A DNA stretch of 55,712 nt from JBJHCA01 sp050485785 (GTDB lineage: Bacteria > Bacteroidota > Bacteroidia > Chitinophagales > Saprospiraceae): assembly GCA_050485785.1 (NCBI GenBank), contig JBJHCA010000010.1, forward strand, positions 1 through 55,712, given 5' to 3'. This document shows, in pieces, positions 35,469-43,663 of the stretch (its first letter is position 1; the number at the start of each line of letters is the position of its first letter). A program made the position numbers and the translations under genes. The notes beneath the pieces are model-generated. The model did not search any database. It saw only the letters and a program-made list of their open reading frames with translations, and was not told where the DNA came from.

Positions 35469-35963
35469 TTAGAAGTGGAATTGGCCCATTTCGCGATTGC
35501 GTACATAATTGCTGAACTCATAAAGGCTTAAGCGGATAAATGTATTTTGCTGCAACCGCACAAAGAACTGCGACTCCTGCAACTCAACGGCGTATTGTTC
35601 CATCACATGGTGTTCATTAACTGCTTCCATCACGCGGTAAAGCGGGTGCTCCAGATAAAATGTGTCGGATACTAAATCAGCTTCATCACTGAGTATGCCC
35701 ATGATATAATGATCAGTAGATGGAACCGAGGGCAGTGGCTGCTTGAGTTTGCCGGATACCTTGTGGATATCATAGGTTGTAATGATGCTGTGACCATTGG
35801 TGGTATCGGCTATTACATCAAACATGATGAACACAATAGTATTTTCCTGGGATGAATGAGTTGTGGATACTGCAGTCTGTTCCGGTTCGGTATGCGGTCG
35901 GGTGGTTTTACATGCCGCTGTCAATGCAAGCAGAACTAACAAAAACAGTGTGGATGGTTTCAA
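35469..35963 (-). CDS. Small putative lipoprotein, probable TTG start
   Basis: With a TTG start at 35963 the protein has 164 residues and begins with a good lipoprotein signal (LKPSTLFLLVLLALTAAC, lipobox LTAAC). The nearest ATG upstream (36044) would put about 27 extra polar residues before the hydrophobic core, so TTG is preferred, though not proved. The mature protein is polar and I recognise no family; it has FIMFDVIADTTNGHS near the middle and ends with FSNYVRNREMGQFHF. The stop is 16 bp before the start of the M64 peptidase gene, so the two are probably co-transcribed. Confidence 0.6.
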   Translation of the reverse strand: MKPSTLFLLVLLALTAACKTTRPHTEPEQTAVSTTHSSQENTIVFIMFDVIADTTNGHSIITTYDIHKVSGKLKQPLPSVPSTDHYIMGILSDEADLVSDTFYLEHPLYRVMEAVNEHHVMEQYAVELQESQFFVRLQQNTFIRLSLYEFSNYVRNREMGQFHF

Positions 35964-36450
35964 AACTCGTCTTTTAGAATAAATGTCCTGTTCCGGAAAT
36001 GCGGAAATCCTGTTATGCAATGATACAAAAAATGTGCTAACCATAGCCACATGCCTTGTATTTCCAGGTGTGGTTTTGGACAGAGAAGCTGTAAATGACA
36101 AGGTATGATAGCATTTTCGGATGAATTTTTCACCGGACAGAAGTAGGTTGACATCGAGTTTAATCGCGGAGTTGAAACCGGTGAGGTCATTACTCTAACT
36201 GTAACAATAAACACATTATCAATGTAATAAGGTAAAATTTAAGCCTAACAGTAGCACAGAGTGTATGGTGCCGGAACGGCACACAATAAAGAGATATACA
36301 AAATGAAAACAACTCCTTACAGTGTTGATAAACAAATGGACTACAAAGATTTGCAAAGAGTGCTAACAAATGCGGATAGTATTATGTACCTTTGCGGCGC
36401 TGTAAAGGCATTTTCGTAATCCTTTTTGGTAACACACAAATTTAAATTCC
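35964..36450. other. 487-bp intergenic region upstream of rpsO
   Basis: The region contains a perfect hairpin-forming dyad GTGCCGgaaCGGCAC (36268-36282), a near-copy of the ATADCTCTTTGT motif (ATATCTCTTTAT, 36286-36297, minus) and the TACCTTTG promoter element of rpsO. A 38-codon plus-strand frame (36303-36419) spans that promoter and is probably chance. I recognise no RNA family. Confidence 0.55.
36387..36394 (+). promoter_or_regulatory. -7 element TACCTTTG upstream of rpsO
   Basis: This is an exact TAnnTTTG match 56 nt before the rpsO ATG. The flank tatgTACCTTTGC resembles the nfu promoter at 44761. Confidence 0.65.
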
Positions 36451-36726
36451 ATGCCAAACTATTTAACAAAAGAAGACAAAGAGAAAATCTTTGCCGAGTA
36501 CGGTTCAAGCGCACAGGATACCGGCAGTGTAGAGTCACAGGTAGCCATGATCACACACCGGATCCAGGGGCTTTCAGGTCATCTTAAGACCAATGCCAAG
36601 GATCATTCATGCCGTAAGGCACTGCTTCATTTGGTGGGTCAGCGAAAGCGCATGCTCAGCTACCTGCAGCGCAAAGATATCAGCCGTTATCGTGCACTGA
36701 TCGATAAATTAGGTCTGCGTAAGTAA
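36451..36726 (+). CDS. rpsO: Ribosomal protein S15
   Basis: The 91-residue protein is S15 of the small ribosomal subunit, which binds the central domain of 16S rRNA. The typical pattern is clear: KIFAEYGSSAQDTGSVESQV, ITHRIQGLSGHLKTNAKDHS and RKRMLSYLQRKDISRYRALI with a terminal LGLRK. Length is normal. It is followed by a terminator-like element and then pnp, the widely conserved rpsO-pnp order. Confidence 0.98.
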   Translation: MPNYLTKEDKEKIFAEYGSSAQDTGSVESQVAMITHRIQGLSGHLKTNAKDHSCRKALLHLVGQRKRMLSYLQRKDISRYRALIDKLGLRK

Positions 36727-36755
36727 TTACTGCTATTTAGAAATGACGAAAAATG

Positions 36756-36802
36756 GGAGGTGTCTGCATGGAAATTATTGTAGCCCTCCTTTTTCTTTTT
36801 TA
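36756..36802 (+). terminator. Terminator-like element between rpsO and pnp
   Basis: GGAGG (36756-36760) and CCTCC (36785-36789) can pair around a 24-nt loop, followed by TTTTTCTTTTTT. The stem is short and the loop long, so it may attenuate rather than stop transcription into pnp. Confidence 0.4.
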
Positions 36803-36882
36803 ACCAACACCCGTTGCCACAGGGCATTGCCTTTGTTTTGCAAGTTTCCTGTTTTATGCAACTACAATAATGAATCGATACC

Positions 36883-39156
36883 ATGGGAAAACAAACACCC
36901 TTAAGTAAAAGCTTTAACCTTCCCGATGGCAGGGAAGTAACTTTGGAGACCGGTAAACTGGCCGCACTGGCTGACGGATCGGTACTTCTGAAAGTTGGCA
37001 AAACGATGATGCTGGCTACTGTTGTGTCAGCCAGAGAAGCCAAACCCGATGCTCCGTTTTTTCCGCTGTTTGTGGAATACCAGGAGAAATTTGCATCAAT
37101 AGGCAGAATTCCGGGAAATTTTTTCAAGCGCGAAGGCAGGTTGTCAGAACATGAGATTCTGGTTTGCCGTTTGATCGATCGGGTTGTACGGCCATTGTTT
37201 CCCGACAACTATATGAACGACACGCAGATTGTGGTCAATCTGATTTCGGCTGACAAGGAGGAAATGCCTGATTGTTATGCAGCTTTAGCAGCTTCTGCCG
37301 CACTGGCTGTATCTGACATTCCTTTTGCCGGCCCCATTTCTGAAGTGAGGGTTGCGCGTATCAATGGAGAGTTTGTGATCAATCCCACCCGCAGTGCACT
37401 GGAAGATGCCGACATGGACTTTATTGTTGGTGCTACCGAAGAGAATGTTGTGATGGTGGAAGGTGAGGCAGATGAATGCTCTGAGGCCGATCTGATAGAA
37501 GCCATGAAAGTGGCACACAAAGCCATTAAGGCACAAATAGCCGTTCAGCGTGAACTGGCTGAGCTGGTTGGTGAAAAAGCACTGAACAAACGCGAAGTTG
37601 AAGTAGCTGTTGAAGATAAGGAACTGGAGCAAAAGGTAGAAGAAGGTGCCGCAGCCAGACTCAGAGAGATGGTGAGTTCATTTTTGCCCAAAATGGAGCG
37701 CAAAGCTGCACTGGATGAACTGAAAACCTCACTGCAGGAGCAATTGATGGAAGCTTACGGTGAAGAGGCATGGGAAGAAAAAGCTCCTTTGTTTGAAACG
37801 TACTTTTACAACATTCAGAAGGAGGTCATCCGCCGCTTTACCCTGGATACTCGCACCCGTCTTGATGGGCGTAATTTGGACGAAGTGAGGAATATCTGGG
37901 CGGAGGTAGATTACCTGCCCGGTGCCCACGGCTCAGCCTTGTTTACCCGAGGTGAAACTCAGAGTCTCACCACACTTACGCTGGGCACAAAGCTCGATGA
38001 GCAGATGATCGACACAGCGTTGGATTTCCATTTTAACAAGTTCATACTGCATTATAACTTTCCACCATACAGTACCGGTGAAGCTAAAATGATGAGAGGC
38101 CCCGGACGAAGGGAAATAGGTCACGCCAATCTGGCAGCCAGGGCCTTGCGCAAGGTTCTGCCTCCTGTAGATGAGCAGCCCTACACCATCAGGATTGTAT
38201 CTGATATTCTGGAAAGTAACGGGTCATCATCCATGGCCACCGTTTGTGCAGGTTCTCTGGCATTGATGGACGGGGGTATTAAAATTAAGCGAGCCATGTC
38301 AGGCATCGCCATGGGTTTGATTACCGACGGTGAAAAGTATGCCGTACTCAGCGATATACTCGGCGATGAAGATCACCTGGGAGATATGGACTTTAAAGTG
38401 GTGGGTACGGAAAGAGGTATTTGCTCCTGCCAGATGGATATCAAGGTGGACGGGCTTCCTGTTGAGGTGCTGACCAATGCACTGGAGCAGGCCAAAGCTG
38501 GCCGGCTGCATATCCTGAGTGTTATGAATGACGTTATCGACAGTCCTCGACCGGATCTGAAACCTCATGCACCGCGAATAGTGCAATTGTTTATTGATAA
38601 GAGCTTCATTGGAGCTGTAATTGGCCCCGGTGGTAAAATAGTGCAGGAAATTCAGGAAGAAACCGGCACGGTGATCACCATTGAGGAGGTGGACAATACC
38701 GGTGTGGTTTCTATCAGCAGCTCCGATAAGCAGTCCATCGATCAGGCGGTAGCGCGGATCAAGTCCATTACTACTGTACCTCAGGTTGGTGATGAGTATG
38801 ATGCCATCGTCAAGTCTCTGATGCCTTTTGGTGTAATCGCTGAGTTCCTGCCCGGAAAAACAGGACTGGTGCATATCAGTGAACTTTCTCATACTCATGT
38901 CAACGAAGTATCAGACGTACTCTCAGAAGGCGATGAGCTTCGCGTGAAACTCATTGGTATTGATCCTAAGTCCGGCAAATTCAAGCTTTCTCGCAAGGCT
39001 TTGATTGAGCGCCCTGAAGGAGCAGCCGATGACCGGCCTCGTCGAAATGATGGAGGTGGACAAAGACGCAGTTATGATCGCGACCAGGGAGATCGTGGTC
39101 ACCGTCCCCCACGGCGCGATGACCGCCCAAATAAAAATCGAGACAGACAGGACTAA
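36883..39156 (+). CDS. pnp: Polyribonucleotide nucleotidyltransferase
   Basis: The 757-residue protein is PNPase, the 3'-5' phosphorolytic exoribonuclease. Two RNase PH domains are present: the first from residue 10 with ALADGSVLLKVGKTMMLATV and GRIPGNFFKREGRLSEHE, the second with GAHGSALFTRGETQSLTTLT, GPGRREIGHANLAARAL and SNGSSSMATVCAGSLALMD. They are followed by a KH domain (VIGPGGKIVQEIQEETG) and an S1 domain (MPFGVIAEFLPGKTGLVHIS). The last 50 residues are an Arg/Asp-rich low-complexity tail, probably RNA-interacting. A strong terminator follows. Confidence 0.98.
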   Translation: MGKQTPLSKSFNLPDGREVTLETGKLAALADGSVLLKVGKTMMLATVVSAREAKPDAPFFPLFVEYQEKFASIGRIPGNFFKREGRLSEHEILVCRLIDRVVRPLFPDNYMNDTQIVVNLISADKEEMPDCYAALAASAALAVSDIPFAGPISEVRVARINGEFVINPTRSALEDADMDFIVGATEENVVMVEGEADECSEADLIEAMKVAHKAIKAQIAVQRELAELVGEKALNKREVEVAVEDKELEQKVEEGAAARLREMVSSFLPKMERKAALDELKTSLQEQLMEAYGEEAWEEKAPLFETYFYNIQKEVIRRFTLDTRTRLDGRNLDEVRNIWAEVDYLPGAHGSALFTRGETQSLTTLTLGTKLDEQMIDTALDFHFNKFILHYNFPPYSTGEAKMMRGPGRREIGHANLAARALRKVLPPVDEQPYTIRIVSDILESNGSSSMATVCAGSLALMDGGIKIKRAMSGIAMGLITDGEKYAVLSDILGDEDHLGDMDFKVVGTERGICSCQMDIKVDGLPVEVLTNALEQAKAGRLHILSVMNDVIDSPRPDLKPHAPRIVQLFIDKSFIGAVIGPGGKIVQEIQEETGTVITIEEVDNTGVVSISSSDKQSIDQAVARIKSITTVPQVGDEYDAIVKSLMPFGVIAEFLPGKTGLVHISELSHTHVNEVSDVLSEGDELRVKLIGIDPKSGKFKLSRKALIERPEGAADDRPRRNDGGGQRRSYDRDQGDRGHRPPRRDDRPNKNRDRQD

Positions 39157-39185
39157 GCAAACCCGCAACAAATTGTCCATCAAAG

Positions 39186-39219
39186 AAAGAGTCAGCCTGA
39201 ACCGGATGACTCTTTTTTT
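39186..39219 (+). terminator. Rho-independent terminator after pnp
   Basis: AAAGAGTC and GACTCTTT form a perfect 8-bp stem with a 14-nt loop, followed by an uninterrupted T run. It is 29 nt after the pnp stop. Confidence 0.88.
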
Positions 39220-39390
39220 ATGTGAAACTGAGTGCGCGGTTCACGGAAAATTTTGGCCTCATCATTTATGCTGAAATCGGATTAAATTACCGGGCAAGCT
39301 TTTTTGACTTTTTTTGTGGAATTGCAACTTTTTTTCCGTCTATCGGGTATATTGCATTGACGTTCTCAACGAACAATATCCCCCTGACCT

Positions 39391-40257
39391 ATGAGACAAC
39401 TGAAAATTGCCCACAAAATTACCTCGCGTGAGAGTGTAGCACTGGACAAATACCTCAACGAAATCAGTAAGATCCAACTGCTAGCTCCGGAAGAAGAGGT
39501 GATGCTGGCAGAGCGTGTTAAGCAGGGTGATGCCGATGCGTTGGAGCAGCTCACCAGAGCCAATCTGCGGTTTGTAGTATCCGTAGCCAAACAGTACCAA
39601 AATCAGGGGCTTTCATTATGTGATCTCATCAATGAAGGCAATGTTGGCTTAATGAAAGCCGCAAGACGATTTGATGAAACCCGTGGCTTCAAGTTTATTT
39701 CCTATGCCGTTTGGTGGATTCGGCAGTCCATTTTGCAGGCCATAGTTGAGCATTCCCGGATTGTTCGCATGCCGGTCAATAAAATCAGTGCCTACAATAA
39801 AGTACAGGAAGCTTTCACTACGTTTGTGCAGCAATCTGAACGCAACCCCACCAGCGAAGAGCTGTCTGAGCTGCTCAATATCCCGCCGGCGGAAATAGAG
39901 GATATTATCCGCGGACGTAAGTATCTTTCCTTCGATTCGCCCATTTCACCCGATGACGATAGCTCAGCCACTATGATTGACCTGATGGAGAGTGAACCGG
40001 AAATGGATCCTGACGATAAGCTCATGAAAGAAAGCCTTCGTGAAGAGATCAGGTATGGTATGCGAGTGCTGGCTCCGCGCGAAATGGAAATTCTGAGTGA
40101 ATACTATGGCCTCAGCGGAGGTAAACCCAAAACTCTTGATGAAATTGGCGAATTGTTTGATCTCACCCGTGAAAGAGTCCGGCAGATTAAAGAACGGGCC
40201 ATTCGAAGACTCAGAAAATCTTACAACAAAAACATTCTTCGAAGCTTTTTAGGATAG
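39391..40257 (+). CDS. rpoD: Primary sigma factor RpoD/SigA (short Bacteroidota type)
   Basis: The 288-residue protein is the group-1 sigma factor with regions 1.2 to 4. Region 2 reads ANLRFVVSVAKQYQNQGLSL, NEGNVGLMKAARRFDETRGF and the promoter-melting part KFISYAVWWIRQSILQAI. Region 3 has RMPVNKISAYNKV, and region 4 ends in LDEIGELFDLTRERVRQIKE, the helix-turn-helix for the upstream promoter element. It lacks the long N-terminal region 1.1, as in the Bacteroidota sigma that reads TTTG / TAnnTTTG promoters. The stop codon TAG lies inside a perfect ATADCTCTTTGT copy (40254-40265). Confidence 0.97.
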   Translation: MRQLKIAHKITSRESVALDKYLNEISKIQLLAPEEEVMLAERVKQGDADALEQLTRANLRFVVSVAKQYQNQGLSLCDLINEGNVGLMKAARRFDETRGFKFISYAVWWIRQSILQAIVEHSRIVRMPVNKISAYNKVQEAFTTFVQQSERNPTSEELSELLNIPPAEIEDIIRGRKYLSFDSPISPDDDSSATMIDLMESEPEMDPDDKLMKESLREEIRYGMRVLAPREMEILSEYYGLSGGKPKTLDEIGELFDLTRERVRQIKERAIRRLRKSYNKNILRSFLG

Positions 40258-40265
40258 CTCTTTGT
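40254..40265 (+). repeat. ATADCTCTTTGT motif, copy 9 (ATAGCTCTTTGT)
   Basis: This is a perfect copy that contains the TAG stop codon of rpoD and ends 8 nt before the ATG of the next gene. CTTTTT lies upstream and TG follows. Confidence 0.78.
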
Positions 40266-40273
40266 TGATTTGA

Positions 40274-40861
40274 ATGAACTTTCTTGCCCACGCTACACTT
40301 TCTCCCATTGACTCACCGGGGATCCTTGCCGGCAATATTGCCGCTGATCTGCTTTCCCCTGCTGAGATCAGGCATCTGCCCGAATCCGTTAAACAGGGAG
40401 TTGATCTGCATTTTACCATTGACCGCCTCACTGACCGTCATCCTGCATTTCGCTCAGGGGCCAGGAGGATCAACAAAACCCGGGGCAAGTACGGCAAAGT
40501 CATTCTGGATGTTTTTTACGATTACCTGCTGGCCGTTAATTGGGATCAGGTGGTGGAATGCGGCATGGATGAATTCATCGATAGGGTTTATACTCAGCTT
40601 GAATCCACATTGTATCTTCTCCCGGAAAGAGTCAGTATAAGGGTTGAATCGATGATCAGGCACAACTGGCTGGCACAATACGGTTACCCCGATAAGCTTT
40701 CCTTTACATTTCGACGTTTGGCTGAACGGGCCAGTGCTCCGGCTCAGTTCGAAGGCCTGCATAATTATATCCTGCAGCATGAACAGGAGTTTACACCCGA
40801 GTTTTTTGAAGTGTACAACGATGTTAAGAATGAAGTTACAATTTCGTTTACCACAGAATGA
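40274..40861 (+). CDS. ACP phosphodiesterase-like protein (AcpH family)
   Basis: The 195-residue protein fits the AcpH/DUF479 family, which removes the 4'-phosphopantetheine arm from acyl carrier protein. Signs are MNFLAHATLSPIDSPGILAG, GNIAADLL, QGVDLHFTIDRLTDRHPAF with conserved His and Asp, and VILDVFYDYLLAVNWDQV. Activity has been shown for E. coli AcpH; other members are only inferred. The gene follows rpoD by 16 bp with copy 9 of the motif between them. It converges with trhO. Confidence 0.85.
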   Translation: MNFLAHATLSPIDSPGILAGNIAADLLSPAEIRHLPESVKQGVDLHFTIDRLTDRHPAFRSGARRINKTRGKYGKVILDVFYDYLLAVNWDQVVECGMDEFIDRVYTQLESTLYLLPERVSIRVESMIRHNWLAQYGYPDKLSFTFRRLAERASAPAQFEGLHNYILQHEQEFTPEFFEVYNDVKNEVTISFTTE

Positions 40862-40888
40862 ATAGAACCGGGAATTCGGGTTTGAATG

Positions 40889-41950
40889 TTAAACGTTGTT
40901 CTGGATCTCGGTTGGTTTTAACCGCAAACTTCCCAGGGAACTGGCAAACCGGGCTTTGCTGAATACCGATCCGTAAAACGTACTCACTTTGCTTTGAGCA
41001 AGCTTTTCATCCTCTGACAGATGGTTAAAATCACGACATTGATCCGAGCAACAGGACTCCATCATCTCAGCACAGGACCGGCACTGGATAAACAGCAAAT
41101 GACAATATGAATTGGCACAGTTAGTGTGAGTGTCGCATGGTTCGCCGCATTGATGACACTGAGCTATCACATCATTGGTAATGCGTTCACCCAGTCTTTC
41201 ATCAAAAACAAAATTTTTGCCTACAAACTTGTTCTCCAGCTTTTTATGTTCAACTTGCCGGGCGTACTCAATAATTCCGCCTTCAAGCTGATACACTTTT
41301 TCAAAACCTCTGTGTTTGAACCAGGCACTGGCTTTTTCGCACCTGATTCCTCCGGTGCAGTACATCACTATATGCTTGTCTTTGTATTGCTGCAGATAGG
41401 TTTCCACATCGGGCAGCAACTCTCTGAATGTAGCAGCCTGTGGCAGCCATGCGCCTTTAAAATACCCAACTTCTGATTCATAGTGATTTCGCATATCCAC
41501 TATCACGGTGTCATTGCGGTCGGTGATTTCATTGAATGCCTCAGCATTCAAATGCGTGCCTTTTTTGGTGACATCAAATGACTTGTCATCCAGGCCGTCG
41601 GCCACTATCTTGTTCCTGACTTTGATGTCGAGCTTGATGAATGCCGGGCCTTTTTCCTCAATGGCAAAATTGAGTCTGATACCTTGCAGAAAGGTTACTT
41701 CATCCAGAGTGGCTTTGAATGCCTCTATGTTTATTTCAGGAAGCGATATCTGAGCATTAATGCCCTCGTAGGAAACATACACTCTTCCCAACACGCCCAG
41801 CGGATACCACTGCGAATAGAGGTGATGTCTGAAGAGAAGCGGGTTTCCCAGATGATGGTACTGATAAAAGGAGAGCGTAGTGTGTGGTTCCAGGGTTTGG
41901 CTGACTTTATTGCGCAACTCAGCCCTGCTGATACGATTGTACAGTGTCAT
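40889..41950 (-). CDS. trhO: tRNA uridine 5-hydroxylation protein TrhO (UPF0176, rhodanese-related)
   Basis: The 353-residue protein has the TrhO layout: an N-terminal acylphosphatase-like domain (QYHHLGNPLLFRHHLY, GRVYVSYEGINAQIS), a rhodanese domain with active Cys in VMYCTGGIRCEKASAW, and a C-terminal Cys-rich segment (QCHQCGEPC, CRSCAEMM) that may bind zinc. TrhO takes part in prephenate-independent 5-hydroxyuridine formation in tRNA. The promoter element TATCTTTG (42009-42016) is 58 nt upstream. Confidence 0.93.
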   Translation of the reverse strand: MTLYNRISRAELRNKVSQTLEPHTTLSFYQYHHLGNPLLFRHHLYSQWYPLGVLGRVYVSYEGINAQISLPEINIEAFKATLDEVTFLQGIRLNFAIEEKGPAFIKLDIKVRNKIVADGLDDKSFDVTKKGTHLNAEAFNEITDRNDTVIVDMRNHYESEVGYFKGAWLPQAATFRELLPDVETYLQQYKDKHIVMYCTGGIRCEKASAWFKHRGFEKVYQLEGGIIEYARQVEHKKLENKFVGKNFVFDERLGERITNDVIAQCHQCGEPCDTHTNCANSYCHLLFIQCRSCAEMMESCCSDQCRDFNHLSEDEKLAQSKVSTFYGSVFSKARFASSLGSLRLKPTEIQNNV

Positions 41951-42008
41951 AATTCAATGGTTTCAGGATCATTTGCAGGATGATCGAAATCAATAAAAAT
42001 AAAGGAAG

Positions 42009-42016
42009 CAAAGATA
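42009..42016 (-). promoter_or_regulatory. -7 element TATCTTTG upstream of trhO
   Basis: This is an exact TAnnTTTG match on the minus strand, 58 nt before ATG 41950. Confidence 0.5.
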
Positions 42017-42084
42017 GGCAATACAAGTGTATTTATAATTTTTTATACCTTGAGGCCTTTCGCACAAATTGTTAAAAACGAGCT

Positions 42085-43386
42085 ATGCGCATCAGGAAAA
42101 TGGAACTGCATTGGCAAATACTATTGGGGATGGCTGCCGGTGCCTTGTTTGGCGTTATTGCAGCTATGTTTGGCCTCAATCAGTTTGTAGCAGACTGGAT
42201 TAAGCCGTTTGGCAACATTTTTATCGATGCGCTGAAGCTGATTGCCATGCCGCTTATCATTTTCAGCCTCATCAAGGGCGTTTCGGATCTCAAGGATATC
42301 TCCAGTCTGTCGGTAATGGGAGGCCGAACCATAGGTATATACTTAATTACCACCGTGTTTGCGGTTACTGTAGGTCTTTTTGTGGTCAATCTGGTTAAAC
42401 CCGGAACTTCCATTGCTGAGGAAACCCGCGAAGAACTGATGATGGCCTATGGTGCCGATGTGGATGTCAGGCGTGCAGCAGCGGAAAGGCAAAGACAAAC
42501 AGGTCCGCTTCAGGCACTGGAAGACCTGGTGCCGGAGAACTTTTTTCAGGCAGCCTCCCACAATGGGAATATGCTTCAGGTGATTGTTATTGCTTTGTTT
42601 GTAGGTATTGCCCTCATACTTATTCCTCCGGGCCGGGCTGCACCGGTTAAGGCTGTGGTAGACGGTATGAACGATGTTATTCTCAAGCTTATCGATCTCA
42701 TTATGATTGCTGCACCTTACGGTGTGTTTGCACTGCTGGCTGCCCTGGTAGTGGAGTCTCCCAGCATGGATTTGTTTTACGCTTTATTGTGGTACGGCTT
42801 CTGTGTGGTACTCGGGCTGAGTATATTGGTCTTTTTCCTTTATCCCATGCTGGTAACTATGATTGCCAAACGGGATTATAAGTTCTTTTTCCGCGGTATT
42901 TCACCGGCACAGTTACTGGCCTTTTCCACAAGTTCCAGCGCAGCTACGCTTCCGGTTACCATGGAGCGAACCGAACACAATCTGGGCGTTCGCCGCGAAG
43001 TCACCAGTTTTGTGTTGCCCATCGGAGCGACGATCAATATGGACGGAACCAGTCTGTATCAGGCTATCGCAGCAGTATTTATCGCTCAGGCCTTTGGTAT
43101 TGAGCTCACCATCCAGGCTCAACTGGGAATTATACTTACTGCAACGCTGGCTTCAATCGGATCGGCGGCGGTTCCCGGCGCAGGTATGATTATGCTGGTA
43201 ATAGTGCTGGCTCAGGCTGGAATTCCCGAAGCCGGACTGGCTCTCATTTTTGCCGTAGACCGCCCACTGGATATGTGCCGCACAGTAGCCAACATTACCG
43301 GCGATGCCACAGTAAGTATGCTTGTGGGCAAATCCGTAGGCAAGCTTCGTCCTCAAAGCGAGGTTGAAGCCGGAATCAGAGATTAA
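42085..43386 (+). CDS. Dicarboxylate/amino acid:cation symporter (DAACS family)
   Basis: The 433-residue inner-membrane transporter has about eight helices plus two re-entrant loops. Family signatures are clear: STSSSAATLPVTMERTEHN (loop HP1), GATINMDGTSLYQAIAAVFI (helix TM7) and DRPLDMCRTVANITGDATVS (TM8). It probably takes up glutamate, aspartate or C4-dicarboxylates with Na+ or H+. A soluble stretch of about 45 residues (ETREELMMAYGADVDVRRAA) is inserted after helix 3, as in other Bacteroidota members. The gene stands alone. Confidence 0.94.
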   Translation: MRIRKMELHWQILLGMAAGALFGVIAAMFGLNQFVADWIKPFGNIFIDALKLIAMPLIIFSLIKGVSDLKDISSLSVMGGRTIGIYLITTVFAVTVGLFVVNLVKPGTSIAEETREELMMAYGADVDVRRAAAERQRQTGPLQALEDLVPENFFQAASHNGNMLQVIVIALFVGIALILIPPGRAAPVKAVVDGMNDVILKLIDLIMIAAPYGVFALLAALVVESPSMDLFYALLWYGFCVVLGLSILVFFLYPMLVTMIAKRDYKFFFRGISPAQLLAFSTSSSAATLPVTMERTEHNLGVRREVTSFVLPIGATINMDGTSLYQAIAAVFIAQAFGIELTIQAQLGIILTATLASIGSAAVPGAGMIMLVIVLAQAGIPEAGLALIFAVDRPLDMCRTVANITGDATVSMLVGKSVGKLRPQSEVEAGIRD

Positions 43387-43529
43387 GACCAATCGCCAAT
43401 CCGTTGGATGCTTAACGATGAATCAATTATCTTTAGGGATGTTTGGATCAGGTTTGTCAAATAGTTGACGGAATTAATCATTTCGGTTGCCTAAAATCCC
43501 AATGCCGGAATAACTGTTTCCGATATAAG

Positions 43530-43537
43530 TACATTTG
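43530..43537 (+). promoter_or_regulatory. Distal -7 element TACATTTG in the symporter-mrp gap
   Basis: This is an exact TAnnTTTG match 127 nt upstream of mrp. It may start a longer mrp transcript or a small RNA; I recognise no RNA between it and the proximal element at 43634. Confidence 0.35.
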
Positions 43538-43633
43538 CACATTGGCTTTGCCTGCTTCTTCAAATTTATCAATGAGTAACCGAAGGCATGGCAACATTTA
43601 GTTCGCTTATCCGGTTAAGGCAGTTAATTCGTT

Positions 43634-43641
43634 TAACTTTG
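43634..43641 (+). promoter_or_regulatory. -7 element TAACTTTG upstream of mrp
   Basis: This is an exact TAnnTTTG match 22 nt before the mrp ATG. Confidence 0.6.
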
Positions 43642-43663
43642 CTTTTCAGTTATTGATTTACCC

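Noticed and set aside
36303..36419. 38-codon plus-strand ORF upstream of rpsO (MKTTPYSVDKQMDYKDLQ...)
   Set aside because: It spans the TACCTTTG promoter of rpsO and matches nothing known to me; most likely a chance frame.
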